DNA of 64,000 bases, taken from Bacteroidota bacterium (GTDB lineage: Bacteria > Bacteroidota > Bacteroidia > Chitinophagales > Chitinophagaceae). The notes under the pieces were generated by a model that ran no database searches, was not told the origin of the DNA, and saw nothing but the letters and a program-made list of their open reading frames with translations. A program made the position numbers and the translations under genes. How positions within the stretch are numbered: position 1 is the first letter of the stretch; every line of letters starts with the position of its first letter. The stretch spans positions 1-64,000 of the forward strand of contig JAEWKK010000014.1 in NCBI GenBank assembly GCA_023386045.1, written 5' to 3'. This document shows, in pieces, positions 56,401-64,000 of this stretch.

Positions 56401-59388
56401 AACCTTTGCAATTTTAAAATCAGCAGAAACCTTTCCTTTCAGGCCATCTCCAAAAATCGCGTCTCTCTTATAAAACTCGAGAAGACCTGCGATGCTCACC
56501 GGCCCTACATCACCTTGCAGTTTGATTTTATTGACTGAAAGTTCATTGAAGCTTGCCTTGGGTGCAGCTTTCGCAACTGGCGTTACCTTACCACTGATAT
56601 CAAGCGTGGTAGTTCCGCTGATCATGGTCTTGTCTCCAAAACCAATATCTATGTTCAGGTCAAATTTCAAACCTGCAAGCATGGAAGTACCACCCCCGGG
56701 TTTGAGATAAGGTATGATGTTATTCAGTTTCACAGGAAATCCTCCAACGGCTTTTGGCGGACTGGAAAAAGACCAGGTATCTGCATTGAAATAGAATTCT
56801 TCTTTTTTGGTAAGAGGATTGCGGTTAGCCAGTGCCAGGTTGGTAAACTGAAGTTCAGGCAACAAAGCTGCAATGGTTTTGCTACTTCCTGTATTAATAC
56901 TGATATGACCATTCAAATTTGTCATTACAGCCACTCCCGCTTCATCCTGTTTTATCTGGAAGGTAGAACTGGAATGAAGCTGCAGCGTAGCCAGCAACAT
57001 ATCCATGTTCATATTTCCTTTTGGCTTTACCGAAAACTCATAGCCAAGATCTGTAGTGGTCTTTAATAAGGAAGCGGTATAATTAAGCGGCGTGGTGCTG
57101 ACAGGTAGTAAAAATTCTCCATTGAGCGAACCACTTCGGAAAGTACTGTTTACCATCAGTAATCCAATATCTGAAATGGAAAAGCTCCAGCCACCAAGAC
57201 TTCCTGTGCTTAAACTGACAATGTTGGTTCCTTTAAGACTGGTGGTAATTCCGGATTTATCAATAAAAAAATGATTGGCACTAAATGATAACCTGCTGTC
57301 GCTGGTAAAAGTTTTAAACGAGGGCGGTAAGCTCACCTGCAATTTTGGAATATAAAGACCATCAAAAGCATTTGATTTTAATCCTGTGTATTCATCAGGA
57401 AATACTACACCTGCAGGATTTAGTTTTTGCGAATGGTCGAAGAAAATAGAAGGCGCTGAGAAGCTCCATCCACTGATCCCATTGATCTGGAAATCCGGTA
57501 GCTTGCCTTCTGCTAACCAGTCTTCCCAATCAAGAAATTCCAACTTGAATGTGGCAGTTAATTCTGATGCACCAGGCTTTCCTGCTTCGTCTTTCAACAA
57601 AAGGCTTTTTGGAAACTGCAGTTCAGCAGTTGCAAATATTTTTTCAATTTTACCGTCTGTAAAGGTGAGGTATGTACCCCCACTTACATCAGCCGGTGCT
57701 TTTGATGCACCTTTCAATGTAAACTTAATAGCCTCTCCACCACTGCCCAATGTAAATGAGCGATCGGTTGGTGCATATAATGTTCCTTTAGAAAAATTGA
57801 ATCCATCAGGTTTGATACAGAATCCGGTTCCAGCCAGGGAGAGCCATGCATCAGGACCCGCTTCGGTAAGGTTGAGACTGTGAAGAAGGGTCATGTCTGA
57901 ACCTTGTGGCGTAAACGCTACCTGCAGGACGGCAAGTGTTATGGCTTTTGTTCCTGAAATCGTATTCAATCCAAGTGGCATTTCAACCTTGGTGAGTCCT
58001 GAAAGTTTTGAAACCGGTTGTACATCAGTAGCAAAATCATTGATCTCCCTGGCCAGTGAAGGACTGAGTTTACTCAAAAGATCATTTACAGTTTTGGATG
58101 ATGCAAGGCCTGCCCATGCTGGTTTGGAAGCGCTGGTTGTAGTTACCACGGTGCCATCAAAAACCTTTCTGTCCGAGTTGATCTTAATATTACTGAAGAC
58201 CACCGCCAGTTTTAAAGGAGCCGGCATGGAGGCTAATGGCTTCCAGTTGATATAACCTTCACCACTAAATGATCCATCAGTTTTTTGACTGGCGTTATCG
58301 ATGTGTAAAGTAAAATTTCCAATAGTAACATCAGTACCATTCAAAATCTTATCGGATAATAATGTTGTATTGCTAACTACAGGTAAACCGCAGCTGGCAG
58401 TGGAAGCAGAAACCACTGGCTCAGTTACGGGAACAGTTGGCGAAGGAGCAGGCGTTGTTGATGCAGCATCTCCATATTGAAAAGCCACTACCCTGCTGAA
58501 GCCCTGGTTATCGATTTCAATAGCTGGTGTTCCTGGCTTGCTGTAAGCTCTTACTCTTACTATATATTGCTGCCCTGGCTGTAAAATGTTTTTATACAAA
58601 TTGGTATCCAGAAGAAATGTAGCAGAAGGCAGGTTCTTTTTCAAAAACAGGTAAGGATTGTTCACTGCATCTGTTACTGCTTGCCCGGGAAATATTTTTT
58701 TGATCTCCAGGTCATAATCTACCATCGCCGTTGACATGCCGCAGGTGGATGCCGGAGCCGTCCATGAAAAAATTATGGGTGATGTGGGAATTATCTTTTG
58801 CAGTGAATTTGATAAAACGGTGCTGTTAACCGGTTGCACCAGCTGAGGCGGTGCCGCTTTATAACAAACAGAAAAAGTTGTACATCCTCCATTTGGATCG
58901 GATAAGGGCTGGTTGCCCTGGCCATAACTGTAAGCCACGATACAAAGGCGATACAGTCCTTCAGGTAATTTATAGCTGATACCTTCTTTCAGAGCATCAG
59001 GTGAGGTGCCGCTGAATATAAGATTGTTTTCATTAAGGTTACCAAAACTTTGCTGGAGCAGGTTGTTGGATAGAAAAAGAGGAATTCCTCCCTGCAGTGT
59101 AACCGGTTGGGCCGGGAAAAATGAAGGACTGAGTTCTATGGATAAGGGTGATGGCGAAAGTCTTTCCAGCCTGCCGGCAAGTTTTACGTTGATGGTGCTA
59201 CCCGGCTGTGAATTAAAAGTTACCTGCACCATCATCCTGCCGCCCGCGGAAGAAAGCATTTGATTGAGGTAAGGACTCACCGGCGGGATCACATTCACCT
59301 GTACGTTCACCATTGGCTGAGCATAAGCGGAACTGCAAACACCAGCCAACAGTAAAAGAAAAAACAATCTGGATAAGGTATTTTTCAT
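53431..59388 (-). CDS. Giant secreted protein (1985 aa), TANFOR-like N-terminus (trio member 2)
   Basis: A 1985-residue exported protein (signal MKNTLSRLFFLLLLAGVCSSAYAQ). Residues ~25-175 have the feature of a TANFOR-type domain, with the run LPEGLYRLCIVAYSYGQGN and a nearby C..C pattern; an FN3-like part follows (SPIIFSWTAPASTCG). Residues ~330-1400 are long beta-rich repeats with serine/threonine/glycine-rich strands. The C-terminal ~450 residues include WQLFFVDLNKGDTIS and RYKVIFWPRTQDVQG. No type IX signal is found. The role is unknown; it may be a surface or periplasmic scaffold. Identification of TANFOR is from memory. Confidence 0.6.
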   Translation of the reverse strand: MKNTLSRLFFLLLLAGVCSSAYAQPMVNVQVNVIPPVSPYLNQMLSSAGGRMMVQVTFNSQPGSTINVKLAGRLERLSPSPLSIELSPSFFPAQPVTLQGGIPLFLSNNLLQQSFGNLNENNLIFSGTSPDALKEGISYKLPEGLYRLCIVAYSYGQGNQPLSDPNGGCTTFSVCYKAAPPQLVQPVNSTVLSNSLQKIIPTSPIIFSWTAPASTCGMSTAMVDYDLEIKKIFPGQAVTDAVNNPYLFLKKNLPSATFLLDTNLYKNILQPGQQYIVRVRAYSKPGTPAIEIDNQGFSRVVAFQYGDAASTTPAPSPTVPVTEPVVSASTASCGLPVVSNTTLLSDKILNGTDVTIGNFTLHIDNASQKTDGSFSGEGYINWKPLASMPAPLKLAVVFSNIKINSDRKVFDGTVVTTTSASKPAWAGLASSKTVNDLLSKLSPSLAREINDFATDVQPVSKLSGLTKVEMPLGLNTISGTKAITLAVLQVAFTPQGSDMTLLHSLNLTEAGPDAWLSLAGTGFCIKPDGFNFSKGTLYAPTDRSFTLGSGGEAIKFTLKGASKAPADVSGGTYLTFTDGKIEKIFATAELQFPKSLLLKDEAGKPGASELTATFKLEFLDWEDWLAEGKLPDFQINGISGWSFSAPSIFFDHSQKLNPAGVVFPDEYTGLKSNAFDGLYIPKLQVSLPPSFKTFTSDSRLSFSANHFFIDKSGITTSLKGTNIVSLSTGSLGGWSFSISDIGLLMVNSTFRSGSLNGEFLLPVSTTPLNYTASLLKTTTDLGYEFSVKPKGNMNMDMLLATLQLHSSSTFQIKQDEAGVAVMTNLNGHISINTGSSKTIAALLPELQFTNLALANRNPLTKKEEFYFNADTWSFSSPPKAVGGFPVKLNNIIPYLKPGGGTSMLAGLKFDLNIDIGFGDKTMISGTTTLDISGKVTPVAKAAPKASFNELSVNKIKLQGDVGPVSIAGLLEFYKRDAIFGDGLKGKVSADFKIAKVDGTAQFGKTTSGEGYNYWFVDARAALPKPIPLVGPLGIAGFGGGAFYNMSFSNEVPKSTELAASKMDLEDATPGKTASGLNFIPQKGKAGLKATIITALTEPKSFNGDITLTAVIDMSKGSFSKFGLNGNAYFVTDYPSNKNPFVKAMVDASYDIPSTTFNLNATVDAKFASVTARVPIGVYADPSKWFVKVGDPFGERVSFTFLDVNSPVLKAKLNANAYLAAGNVLDGGLPPLPAEVTGMSGMPATNPQTAKLISDINNSPGGGFALGAQVRGDFRASFLMLYAQATAILGFDLMMKHFTEPIECGGKPGGINDWYAIGQLYAYLNADVGVHVDVWFYEGDLSLCSVEAGAILNGGLPNPTWAQGRFAVNGSVLGGAVKVNTNFQFEMGDKCYPGPSDPLKDIKIIADYGPAKADVFDEAYVVANQPLDEIMEISLPPTEAKPEGEVRKFRFSIKSFTISLNGTPLPDEGLQFSPDKTVVLKRHKNIFEARKTYQARVVCIAEQWYPEQSRWDHPYNDKLKKREAHSEITEFSFVTGDAPITIPEKNVVLSYPVNGQRFVLKNEMGGAGKLQLKMWQPNILSSERLMKWQLFFVDLNKGDTISTSFTPDAANNTLNFRLPAQLKNETRYKVIFWPRTQDVQGGVRKDLTELNIQSKVSESTRKLGKEGTMTISTRIASITQKKPGDQPVYSFVFATSKYNSFSEKLAALGEWKGKNSSSKFTISNTGNITESFDDAEIKGFTSPAGISYPSLLSVQISWDGSRQNDAFANDKLYKSALVLAISGANINLALPSVRKEIYKPVNTVDWSKMKSMALLNTSNSVVAVNKNSSAMTAPFSSTIASMTQVNTGGSMMVSPKVSNFLVTPTHQISWTRETIILQDYQLLKNFAKKVLDFQKSYQQLEKTISSDVLEDDSSPQLYTSNSIGGYAYVPLNKLAALYRSAVNMNLLKMLAGLSYEYLPKSGNRSMQLSYGLKGFPSTSINKTFTY

Positions 59389-59399
59389 GTTTCACTTAT

Positions 59400-61100
59400 T
59401 TAAAAGCTGTAGCTGTATGACAGGCCACCAGCAAAATTTTTTGTTGATACAGCTACAGGAATTTTTTCGGGATTGGTAATGATATTTCCAGGTGTTGTGA
59501 TCAGGTAATTAGTAAAAGCGCTGAAGCTTTGCTTTCCCGCCTGGTAACCAGCGTTGAAAGAAAAGGTGATATTGCCACCTGTTTTGGTTGACTGGTAATT
59601 ATTAAAAAGATATCCTACCGTTCCCTGAAGACTCAGGTTTTTTGATTTCAGCAACTGTGTGCCTGCACCCAGGTTAAAACCAGTGGAATTATAGTCAACT
59701 TCGCCCTGGGTAAACCTGTTATGCAAAGCGGTAAGTGAAAAATTCAGAGCCTTTTGATTGATGTATTTGGCGGCTGTTGCTGAAGCCGAAAAATTTCTGT
59801 TTGAGTTGAAAGAATCAGTGGCAGGATTCTGATCAAACAATCCTCCCGCGGTGAGATTTGCGGAAAGACTCAGATTGCCTGAAGATGAAGCCAGGAGATA
59901 TACTGGCGAAATGCTGAACTGCAAAACCTGTTGTTTCAGCCTGAATGAATCATTGACTTTGATAAGTCCATCCTTTTGATGAAGCCCATAAAATGTTCCA
60001 TTCAGGTTCAATGAAAATTTTGAACTCAGGATGGAATTCACATTCACATTTGCGGTAGTGGTTTTCAGCTCTGAAATCAGTTTATTATTGAGATTGTTGT
60101 GTTGACTGCCGATGCTGGTATTGATATTCAGCTTTCCTTTGGAAAGACTGAAATGATTGGTAAGGCTCAACTGTTCCAAATCGTTCAGCATATAAGGTGT
60201 TCCCAGGGATTTAAAATCAGGCTGCACTCTCCTGTAGCCAATCGTAGCCTGCATTTTATTGAACTGAAACGTGACCAAAGTTTGTCCTGCCCATGCCAGC
60301 GCTGTGCTGCCATTTGCATCAATCAACCTGTCAAAAAATTTTGAAAGGGAGCTGGGTTCGGTAGAATCTTTTTCAATACCAATGTCCTGGGTTAAACCAC
60401 TCAGTGCTACATCTGTAGTTAGTATTATTTTTTTGAGAAGCGTGATTTTTGCGGAGCTGCCGAGAACCGAATTTTCCTGCGGCCTTAGGCTTCCTGATTT
60501 AAGGACCTTGGCGGAGCTGCTGTCATCTTTTGCACTGAAATAGATCAGGTCAAAAAAATGAGAAGAATTACCAATTCCAATCTTCACCCCATACCCTTTT
60601 CTTGAAAATTGAGGCATGGTTAATCTGCCGCTGGTAGTATCCTCATTTACCGACTTGTTCAATTTTCCTGCAAATGCGGCAAACCTGAAAATGCCTGGTG
60701 TAAGTTCAATGCCTGCACCTTTAAAACTTTGTCCTTCATAAGTCAGAGGAGAAAATACCATGTTCCTGTAACCCAGGTGCAGCTTTATCCATTTATAGGT
60801 TGGACTGATACCAAACTGCGTAAAAGGATTGGTATAACTTTTACCATACTGATTTACCAGAAAAGAAACCGGCAATGTCACACCATATAAATTGCCCGTA
60901 AAATTTCCATACACGTTCCATGCGTAGGGAGGTTGGGTATATACTTTCTCTGTTGAAGAATAAAAATTCAACGAAGCACCAATGCTTCCCTGCCAGGTAA
61001 AAGGCTTTTGCGTTTTAATATTTCCCAGGTCCTGGGCCTGCAGGAGGAAACATGTGTTCAAAGCAAACAGCAGCAAGGTCAGGTTTCGACATGTTTTCAT
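59400..61100 (-). CDS. Outer-membrane beta-barrel protein (trio member 1)
   Basis: A ~566-residue protein with signal peptide MKTCRNLTLLLFALNTCFLLQAQ. It is rich in alternating hydrophobic strands from about residue 35 to the end (WNVYGNFTGNLYGVTLPVSF, FRFAAFAGKLNKS, LSFSVNAGYQ-type) and ends YSYSF, typical of outer-membrane barrels with a terminal aromatic residue. Family not recognised. It starts the three-gene unit; the giant gene follows after 11 bp. Confidence 0.75.
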   Translation of the reverse strand: MKTCRNLTLLLFALNTCFLLQAQDLGNIKTQKPFTWQGSIGASLNFYSSTEKVYTQPPYAWNVYGNFTGNLYGVTLPVSFLVNQYGKSYTNPFTQFGISPTYKWIKLHLGYRNMVFSPLTYEGQSFKGAGIELTPGIFRFAAFAGKLNKSVNEDTTSGRLTMPQFSRKGYGVKIGIGNSSHFFDLIYFSAKDDSSSAKVLKSGSLRPQENSVLGSSAKITLLKKIILTTDVALSGLTQDIGIEKDSTEPSSLSKFFDRLIDANGSTALAWAGQTLVTFQFNKMQATIGYRRVQPDFKSLGTPYMLNDLEQLSLTNHFSLSKGKLNINTSIGSQHNNLNNKLISELKTTTANVNVNSILSSKFSLNLNGTFYGLHQKDGLIKVNDSFRLKQQVLQFSISPVYLLASSSGNLSLSANLTAGGLFDQNPATDSFNSNRNFSASATAAKYINQKALNFSLTALHNRFTQGEVDYNSTGFNLGAGTQLLKSKNLSLQGTVGYLFNNYQSTKTGGNITFSFNAGYQAGKQSFSAFTNYLITTPGNIITNPEKIPVAVSTKNFAGGLSYSYSF

Positions 61101-61121
61101 GAACATTCATTTGTACGAGAT

Positions 61122-61138
61122 CCGGCAGGCGCTGCCGG
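61122..61138. promoter_or_regulatory. Perfect hairpin in the barrel gene leader
   Basis: CCGGCAG and CTGCCGG flank GCG, giving a 7-bp stem with a 3-nt loop, 22 bp upstream of the barrel gene ATG. It is GC-rich in an AT-rich spacer and has no T-run, so it may act as an operator or leader structure. Confidence 0.4.
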
Positions 61139-61221
61139 GTTTCAATCTCTGGCAAAAATCAATGTTCCCTGTTCATAATCCAATCCCATGATTATGTGAT
61201 GTAATAAGAGAAAAGCTGGTT

Positions 61222-63999
61222 TTATTTGGTCTTAAATTGAAGTTCCACCATCGTACCTTCCGGTTGACCCGATATAATACGGATCTCACCATTTAATTGT
61301 CCTGCCCTTCTTTGCATATTCTTTAGACCATTACCGGTAAAAGCGGCATTAACGTCAAATCCTTTTCCATCATCCGAAATCTGCATGTGGACCAAAGAGT
61401 CATTCACACTAAAATTGACGCGAAGGTTTTTTGCACCTGCATGTTTCACAGCATTATTCACGGCTTCTTTAAAAAAAAGATACAGGTCTTTTCTCTGCTC
61501 CATGCTTAGTTTCAGGTGGAGAATTTTGCTGCTTTGATTCCATTGCAATGCGATATCTCTGGCTTCGGAAACTTCAAGTGCATAGTTCTTCATGCGTAAT
61601 AGCAACTGGTCAAGATGATCATTTTCAGGATTGATACTCCAGATGATATCACTCATTTTTTCGATAGACTCGCGGCTGCGTTCACCAATGCGTTGAAGAT
61701 ATTCTTCTTTGGTATGCTCAGGCAATTTTGATTGTCTTGCCATTTCGCTAAAAAGTGAAATAGAAGTAAGTGAAGCTCCAACTTCGTCATGAAGATCTCC
61801 TGAAATAGCTGTCCTCATACGTTCTACCTTCAAGGCCTGCCTTAACCGGTAACGGAACAGGGCATAAAAGAAAGCCAGGGTTAATAGAAATGCCAGGCCA
61901 TAAAACCACCATTGCTTATAAAATGCAGTGGCTACATAAACAGATACAGGATTGGCGGCTTCCACCCATTTGCCATTGGGCCATCGTGCCCTCACACGAA
62001 AATGGTAATAACCTCCCGGAACACGGTTATAGGAAACAAACCTTCGGGATCCAGCATTGATCCAATCCTTGTCCAGCCCTTCCAGTTTGTAAGCATATTC
62101 TACCTGTTGTGGACTTTTATAATGCAGGCTGATAAATTCAAAAGAAAAATAGTTGTCGCCATAACCAATCTTTAACGGCTGATCGCTATTGTAAACGGTA
62201 TCCGTAGGCACATTCTGACCATAGATGCGGATATCAGTAATCATGGGAGCAGCAACCGTTTCTTTTTTTTCCATCTCATCGGGGTCAAACGCAATTAATC
62301 CCCTGGTGCTTACAGCTACTAAGCGACCATCCTTTAATTCATGAATGCGAATAAAATCATTATTGAGAATTCCACTTTCATAATTGTAATTGGTCATTTC
62401 CCCATCAGAAGGATTATAATGAGTAAGGCCGTTTTGAGTAGCAATCCATAAACTTCCATCGCGCAGAGCAATTACATCACGGATAGTATTGCTTACCAAC
62501 CCTGTCTCCCTGGTAAAATGCTGGAAGGATTTGGATTTCTTGTGATAGAGACTGATACCCTTGGTGCGGTAACCCATTAAATAATACTCACCAATATCCA
62601 GGAAATTAAATAGTACGGATTCTTTGATCGATGAATTGCTTTCATTTTTTTCAAGTCGCTCAACAATTCTCTCCGTAACCGGATCAAACCTCCAAAGGCC
62701 CGACTGGTGGGCGATGATCCAGAGTCGGTTATTCTTGTCTTTTGAAAGATAAAGTACGCGCGGCTTCTCTCCCATCTTTGTAAAATCATAGATCTTATGC
62801 TCGCCTGTATTGAGATTATAGCGCATCAGCTTATTCCAGAATCGCGTCATCCACACAATACTATCCGAGGTGGCTACAAAGGAGGTTATGGGATAAAAAT
62901 TCTGTAATACAGAGTCTTTGGCTTTAGAGATCTCGCGCGTTTGCTTATCAAACAGCAACATACCTTCCTGCGTTGCAATAAAAACACGCTGGTGTTGAGG
63001 ATCATCAAAAAAACGCCAGACCCAGTCATAAGCTACTTTATTAAAATACCAGTGCCGTATGGTACGGAACTGCAGATCCGTCATGTAAATACCATCAGCT
63101 TCATGGGTTCCAATCAGCAGGGTATTGCTGTCTACCTGGATAACATCATTGATCTCTTTGTTGGCAAAGGGATAGGCTGATGCAGTTTGAGAAGAAATGT
63201 TCCGAATGGCATGTGCGTAAGGGCGAGCCATGCTCATTCCTTTTTTAGTGGCAAACCAGAAATTCCCTTCCCTGTCTTCCATTACATCATTGATCTTATC
63301 ATTCACCAGGCTGAAGTCATTTCCTGCTTCATTCCTGAAAGTTTGAATGGTACCATTGCTCCTGATCCAACTTAGTCCGTATCCTGTTCCAATCCAGGCC
63401 GAACCTTTGGAATCTATAAAGATGGTGTTGGCCTTCCGGTTAAAATCCGGCTGCGAAGAGCCTTTCCCTGAATAAGTAATTGCTGAAGATCCATTCGCCC
63501 TGTCGTAAACACCCAGTTCAGGGATCCAGTTCGAATACCATATCCTGTTTCCCTGAAAAGCAATACAGGCATAATCTTTCATCGATCCAAAAAATGCTTT
63601 CTCTCCAACGCTCATCCCCGCAGGCAGAAGCTGCTGGAGGTTTTTGTCGAACACAAACAGGCCCGAGAACCCACTGACCCACATATGTCCCTCCGGATCG
63701 AAGTCAATATGATTGAAAGAATTTCCCCGCACATGACTGGAAAGAACGCGGAAGCACCTGGGGCCAGATTCGTCCAGACAAAACAGCCCATCGATGGTAG
63801 CCCACCAGGTTTTGCCCTCCCTGTCCTGGCGGATATCAGTTACATAATTCGCATTTTCTGTAATTAGTTTATCTGTTGATGAATTGACAAGTTTCAGCTT
63901 TTTTCCTGAAGGAGATAAACAACTCAGTCCAGCATCATTGGAACCTATCCACAGTCTTCCTTTATTGTCTACAACAATCCTGGTAATGCCGGTGCTGAA
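61222..63999 (-). CDS. Propeller-type sensor histidine kinase, 5' end outside window
   Basis: The visible 925 residues are open to the window edge, so the true start lies beyond 64000; an in-frame GTG at 63732 is not the start. Repeated blades (GRLWIGSNDAGL, GKTWWATIDGLF, GSAWIGTGYGLSW, GSLWIATQNGL) form the two-component regulator propeller, then a Y_Y_Y domain (EYAYKLEGLDKDW). One helix (WWFYGLAFLLTLAFFYALF) leads to the HisKA_3 box with His in ISGDLHDEVGASLTS and the HATPase motifs NAVKHAGAKN and DDGKGFDV. It lacks a C-terminal receiver or HTH. A hidden partner regulator is not visible. Confidence 0.9.
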   Translation of the reverse strand, partial: FSTGITRIVVDNKGRLWIGSNDAGLSCLSPSGKKLKLVNSSTDKLITENANYVTDIRQDREGKTWWATIDGLFCLDESGPRCFRVLSSHVRGNSFNHIDFDPEGHMWVSGFSGLFVFDKNLQQLLPAGMSVGEKAFFGSMKDYACIAFQGNRIWYSNWIPELGVYDRANGSSAITYSGKGSSQPDFNRKANTIFIDSKGSAWIGTGYGLSWIRSNGTIQTFRNEAGNDFSLVNDKINDVMEDREGNFWFATKKGMSMARPYAHAIRNISSQTASAYPFANKEINDVIQVDSNTLLIGTHEADGIYMTDLQFRTIRHWYFNKVAYDWVWRFFDDPQHQRVFIATQEGMLLFDKQTREISKAKDSVLQNFYPITSFVATSDSIVWMTRFWNKLMRYNLNTGEHKIYDFTKMGEKPRVLYLSKDKNNRLWIIAHQSGLWRFDPVTERIVERLEKNESNSSIKESVLFNFLDIGEYYLMGYRTKGISLYHKKSKSFQHFTRETGLVSNTIRDVIALRDGSLWIATQNGLTHYNPSDGEMTNYNYESGILNNDFIRIHELKDGRLVAVSTRGLIAFDPDEMEKKETVAAPMITDIRIYGQNVPTDTVYNSDQPLKIGYGDNYFSFEFISLHYKSPQQVEYAYKLEGLDKDWINAGSRRFVSYNRVPGGYYHFRVRARWPNGKWVEAANPVSVYVATAFYKQWWFYGLAFLLTLAFFYALFRYRLRQALKVERMRTAISGDLHDEVGASLTSISLFSEMARQSKLPEHTKEEYLQRIGERSRESIEKMSDIIWSINPENDHLDQLLLRMKNYALEVSEARDIALQWNQSSKILHLKLSMEQRKDLYLFFKEAVNNAVKHAGAKNLRVNFSVNDSLVHMQISDDGKGFDVNAAFTGNGLKNMQRRAGQLNGEIRIISGQPEGTMVELQFKTK

Positions 64000-64000
64000 A

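Noticed and set aside
63730..63732. GTG as the start of the histidine kinase
   Set aside because: The frame stays open to the window edge and continues the propeller blades, so the gene begins outside the window.

Overview
This window looks like chromosomal DNA of a Bacteroidota bacterium, most likely a Chitinophagaceae-type (Chitinophagales) member. Support comes from type IX secretion genes (PorW/SprE-like, PorU2-like and PorV2-like), a tRNA-tuf-tRNA-secE-nusG cluster, a bS21 gene with an exceptionally strong Shine-Dalgarno site in an otherwise SD-poor genome, TAnnTTTG-type -7 promoter boxes, and many Bacteroidota-typical families (DUF5916, GLPGLI-like, S9 peptidase with a lipid-exporter-like signal peptide, HscA-type Hsp70). 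The taxonomic call is inference from gene content; no rRNA is present.

Layout. 0.2-5.3 kb (minus): S9 peptidase, EamA-type transporter, and an uncharacterised ATP-grasp-like protein; upstream of these lie two small terminator-bounded minus-strand units. 5.9-8.4 kb: a GNAT gene, then a minus-strand cell-envelope operon (M23-like N-terminal membrane protein, bactofilin, AtpZ, AtpI-like protein, SprT-like protein). 8.5-14 kb (plus): PorW/SprE-like TPR protein and a class A penicillin-binding protein. 14-18.5 kb (minus): DUF5916 protein and LtaS-like sulfatase-fold enzyme. 18.5-22.5 kb (minus): translation block with tRNA-Thr(UGU), Tyr, Gly, Thr(GGU), tuf, tRNA-Trp, secE, nusG and hpf, with two degenerate tRNA-Thr fragments and several palindromes in the spacers. 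22.6-24.5 kb: xerC, rpsU, ribE. 24.5-31 kb (plus): an envelope glycan/lipid cluster (acyltransferase, GT2, methyltransferase, YfhO-like, GT-C-like). 31-39.3 kb (minus): hscA and the PorU2/PorV2 pair. 39.5-43.5 kb: tyrS, APC permease and a class V aminotransferase. 43.6-47 kb: an AT-rich accessory patch around tRNA-Val with a HEPN-motif protein, a PD-(D/E)xK-like protein, a broken DUF4238 gene, a GLPGLI-like gene and a broken lipoprotein. 47-51.3 kb: mtaB, DUF4258, PlsC-type acyltransferase, GNAT and a lipoprotein. 51.3-61.1 kb (minus): a tightly spaced trio of secreted or surface proteins (beta-barrel, 1985-residue protein, FN3 protein). 61.2-64 kb: a propeller-type sensor histidine kinase running off the window.

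How the genes fit together. The strongest themes are envelope biogenesis and type IX secretion (PorW, PorU2, PorV2, PBP1A, bactofilin), the core translation machinery, and a small defence-like accessory patch next to tRNA-Val. The most novel-looking items are the surface-protein trio at 51-61 kb, the HEPN/nuclease/DUF4238 patch, and the paired small minus-strand units at 5.4-5.75 kb. No CRISPR array, insertion sequence, integrase or rRNA was seen.
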